The translations under genes and the position numbers were made by a program. A DNA stretch of 64,000 nt from Datisca glomerata (lineage: Eukaryota > Streptophyta > Magnoliopsida > Cucurbitales > Datiscaceae), in NCBI GenBank assembly GCA_003255025.1, contig QANY01009007.1, positions 310,001 to 374,000 on the forward strand. The letters run 5' to 3'. The notes under the pieces were generated by a model. It made no database searches. It had not been told where the DNA came from and saw only the letters and a program-made list of their open reading frames with translations. Positions 62,374-64,000 of the stretch are shown here, one piece after another. The number at the start of each line of letters is the position of its first letter. Position 1 is the stretch's first letter.

Positions 62374-62940
62374 ACCTCTCAGGTCTCAATAATTATGCTT
62401 GCTCTCCCGCTGGAGCATTTGCGTAATCTATGAGCTCTCAGGTCTTGCTTGATGTCTCTCATAGGAGCATTTGCGTAATTTGAAACCTTTCGAATCTTGA
62501 TAATCATGTTTGATATCTTCTGGAGCATTTGTGTAATCTTTGATCTCTCGAAACTTGATAATCATGTTTTCCTTCTTGTGGTAGCACTTGCGACATCTCA
62601 GATCTTGATAATTAAGATTGCTCTCTCGGGGGAGCATCTGCATAATTTATGACTTCTCGGACCTTGGTAATTATGCTTGCTCACTCGTGGGAGCATTTGC
62701 GTAATCTGTGACCTCTCGGGTCTTTGATAATTAAGATTGCTATCTCGCGGGAGCATCTGTGTAATCTGTGACCTCTCGGGTCTTTGATAATCATGATCGC
62801 TCTCTTATGAGAGCATTTGCATAATTCATGATCTCTCAGGTCTTGACGATCGTATACTTGCTCTCTCGTGGGAGCATTTGTGTAATTTTTTACCTCTCGG
62901 GTCTTTGCAATCATATTTGCTCTCTCATGAGAGCATTTTT
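62374..62940. repeat. 60-bp tandem repeat, about nine copies
   Basis: The unit GGGAGCATTTGCGTAATCTGTGA-like phrase, CCTCTCGGGTCTTTGATAAT and TGCTCTCTCG repeats with a period of exactly 60 bp where well preserved (62701 and 62761). As 60 is a multiple of three, a minus-strand frame stays open through several units and reads a 20-residue repeat (PRGHRLRKCSHE and variants); this looks accidental. Confidence 0.92.
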
Positions 62941-63200
62941 TCTGTTTTAACTACACTTGTATATTCCTAGGGGAGTTGCATTGTACTTTTATTTCTAGTT
63001 TATTATCCCTTATCAACCGCCCCAAGCGATTTATAGACCTCGTGCTGAGGCATCATAGTGATATAATTAAGAGATTATGTCACATTGCTTATAATGGCTG
63101 CATGCTTGATATCAAACTAAATTAAAAGTGCTTTAAAAAATATTCTAGAAAAGAATAGTAAATTCGAGCATAAAAAATAAATAATGTGCTTAAAAAATTT

Positions 63201-63495
63201 AATGGAGATCATCGATGTCACTCTTGATTTTGAATAAAAATCTAAAATAATGCAGATATGAGCTTTGTGGTCTGCGTTTGAATCTTGAAACTTGCTCTTG
63301 TCCAAGATGTTAAATAATATTTATTGTATTATTTTCCTCAAAATTTTAATGGAGATCATTGATGTGACTCACGATTTTGACGGAATAAAAAATTTAGAAT
63401 AATGTTGATCAGAGCTGTGTAGCCTCGCGTCTCGATCTTGAAGTTCACTCACGTCTGGATATTAAATAATATTGATGTAAATAATTGTATTATTC
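63201..63495. repeat. 147-bp tandem duplication
   Basis: AATGGAGATCATCGATGTCA at 63201 recurs as AATGGAGATCATTGATGTGA at 63348, and both copies continue with TTTGA.TAAAAA.. and end in a TTGTATTATT..CCT phrase. Confidence 0.8.
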
Positions 63496-64000
63496 TCCTG
63501 ACATTAATAGCACATCAAATATTATAAATTAATTAAAGAGAATTTTGTAATTTCATCACATTAAAATGAATAATAAGCAAATAAATTATTTAATAATAAA
63601 AATAATGATAATTATTGTGCGTAAATAAATCTTCTCTTAAGTTTGTATTTAGTGTGTATTTGCTCCGCCATTTTTGTTCATTTAGGATTTGGCAAAATTA
63701 GCTTGGAGCTAATTGGGCCATTTGAAGGAAGGGGGAAGTGCTGGGCCATCGAGGAGGGAAGGCCAGGCGTTGGGCTCGTACAACTTGGGCCGTTTGAGAA
63801 GCTAAGGCCTGCGTATAGAGCCTTGGACTAGCGGGTCACGCCTGGTGCGGGTCGCGGGTCACGCCCGGGCGTGCTCGACCCCCTTCAGTTGGTTTGGGTC
63901 ACATCGAGCTCTCCTGGGCTCTTTTTATGGATCCATGGGTTTTGTGTCGGATAGGTTAACCCAAGGAATTGAATCCAGGTAAGGATGGAGGTGCTGCTGT
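63496..64000. other. Right edge, no gene recognised
   Basis: AT-rich to 63640, then GC-richer with repeated GGGTCACGCC / GCGGGTC phrases at 63830-63890. A plus-strand open frame at 63643-63831 has no recognisable domain. Confidence 0.3.

Noticed and set aside
62681..62914. Cys/His-rich repeat protein
   Set aside because: It is a translation of the 60-bp minisatellite, with no start context, conserved domain or sign of selection seen.
60640..62940. CRISPR-like array because of regular repeats
   Set aside because: Periods are contiguous tandem units with no unique spacers, no cas genes, and the host is a plant.
1..64000. A new defence, biosynthetic or signalling gene cluster
   Set aside because: Only three host genes are supported, with unrelated known roles; everything else recognisable is transposon or organelle-derived sequence.

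Overview
This is plant nuclear DNA, most likely from a eudicot. The evidence is AT-rich intergenic sequence, spliced genes with GT-AG introns, Ty1/copia, Ty3/gypsy, CACTA and hAT transposable elements, and a nuclear insertion of plastid 23S rRNA sequence. The species cannot be fixed from sequence alone. No bacterial operon, phage or CRISPR array is present. Most of the 64 kb is layered transposon sequence around three host genes that look intact.

Host genes. (1) 16704-18814, minus strand: a heptahelical transmembrane protein (HHP/PAQR family). The open frame closes only if a 10-nt microexon at 18076-18085 is included, giving 361 aa. (2) 46499-52376, minus strand: a family-A-like sucrose-phosphate synthase in 13 exons. 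All junctions are in phase and give 1062 aa. (3) 56681-57779, plus strand: an oil-body-associated protein (DUF1264) in three exons, 233 aa. Its upstream sequence carries a G-box, an RY-type motif and a TATA-like box. SPS makes sucrose phosphate in the cytosol, OBAP is a seed oil-body protein and HHP is a membrane receptor-like protein; nothing suggests they act as a module.

Transposon layout. 1-5472: a CACTA-type region with a TNP2 transposase remnant and decayed fragments of two unrelated host genes (a JmjC/cupin gene and an EDM2-like PHD gene), ending in a CACTA terminus. 7047-8293: a non-autonomous hAT-like element with an 8-bp target duplication. 8569-16422: a nearly complete 7.85-kb CACTA element with a GAT target duplication, carrying TNP2 and Transposase_24 remnants. 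19838-20761: a decayed element resembling the 7-kb hAT. 22546-23768: two copies of a plastid 23S rRNA fragment inside a tandem duplication that also copied the start of an adjacent copia LTR.

23957-45089 is an old copia element (target duplication AGCCA) split at about 26410/42301 by a nest. The nest holds a second copia element in reverse orientation, whose 5' LTR is split by a forward solo LTR of the same family (target duplication GTTCA). The reverse element's protease/integrase region is split by a hAT element (perfect 8-bp duplication). A further forward LTR of the family sits at the left of the nest and is itself split by another LTR-type element. 59-63 kb holds a decayed Ty3/gypsy (Tat-like) RT-RNase H flanked by minisatellites of about 27, 131 and 60 bp.

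I did not find a convincing new biochemical system. The most noteworthy items are the 10-nt HHP microexon, the CACTA region carrying host-gene fragments, the duplicated plastid rDNA insertion, and the resolvable order of nested insertions.
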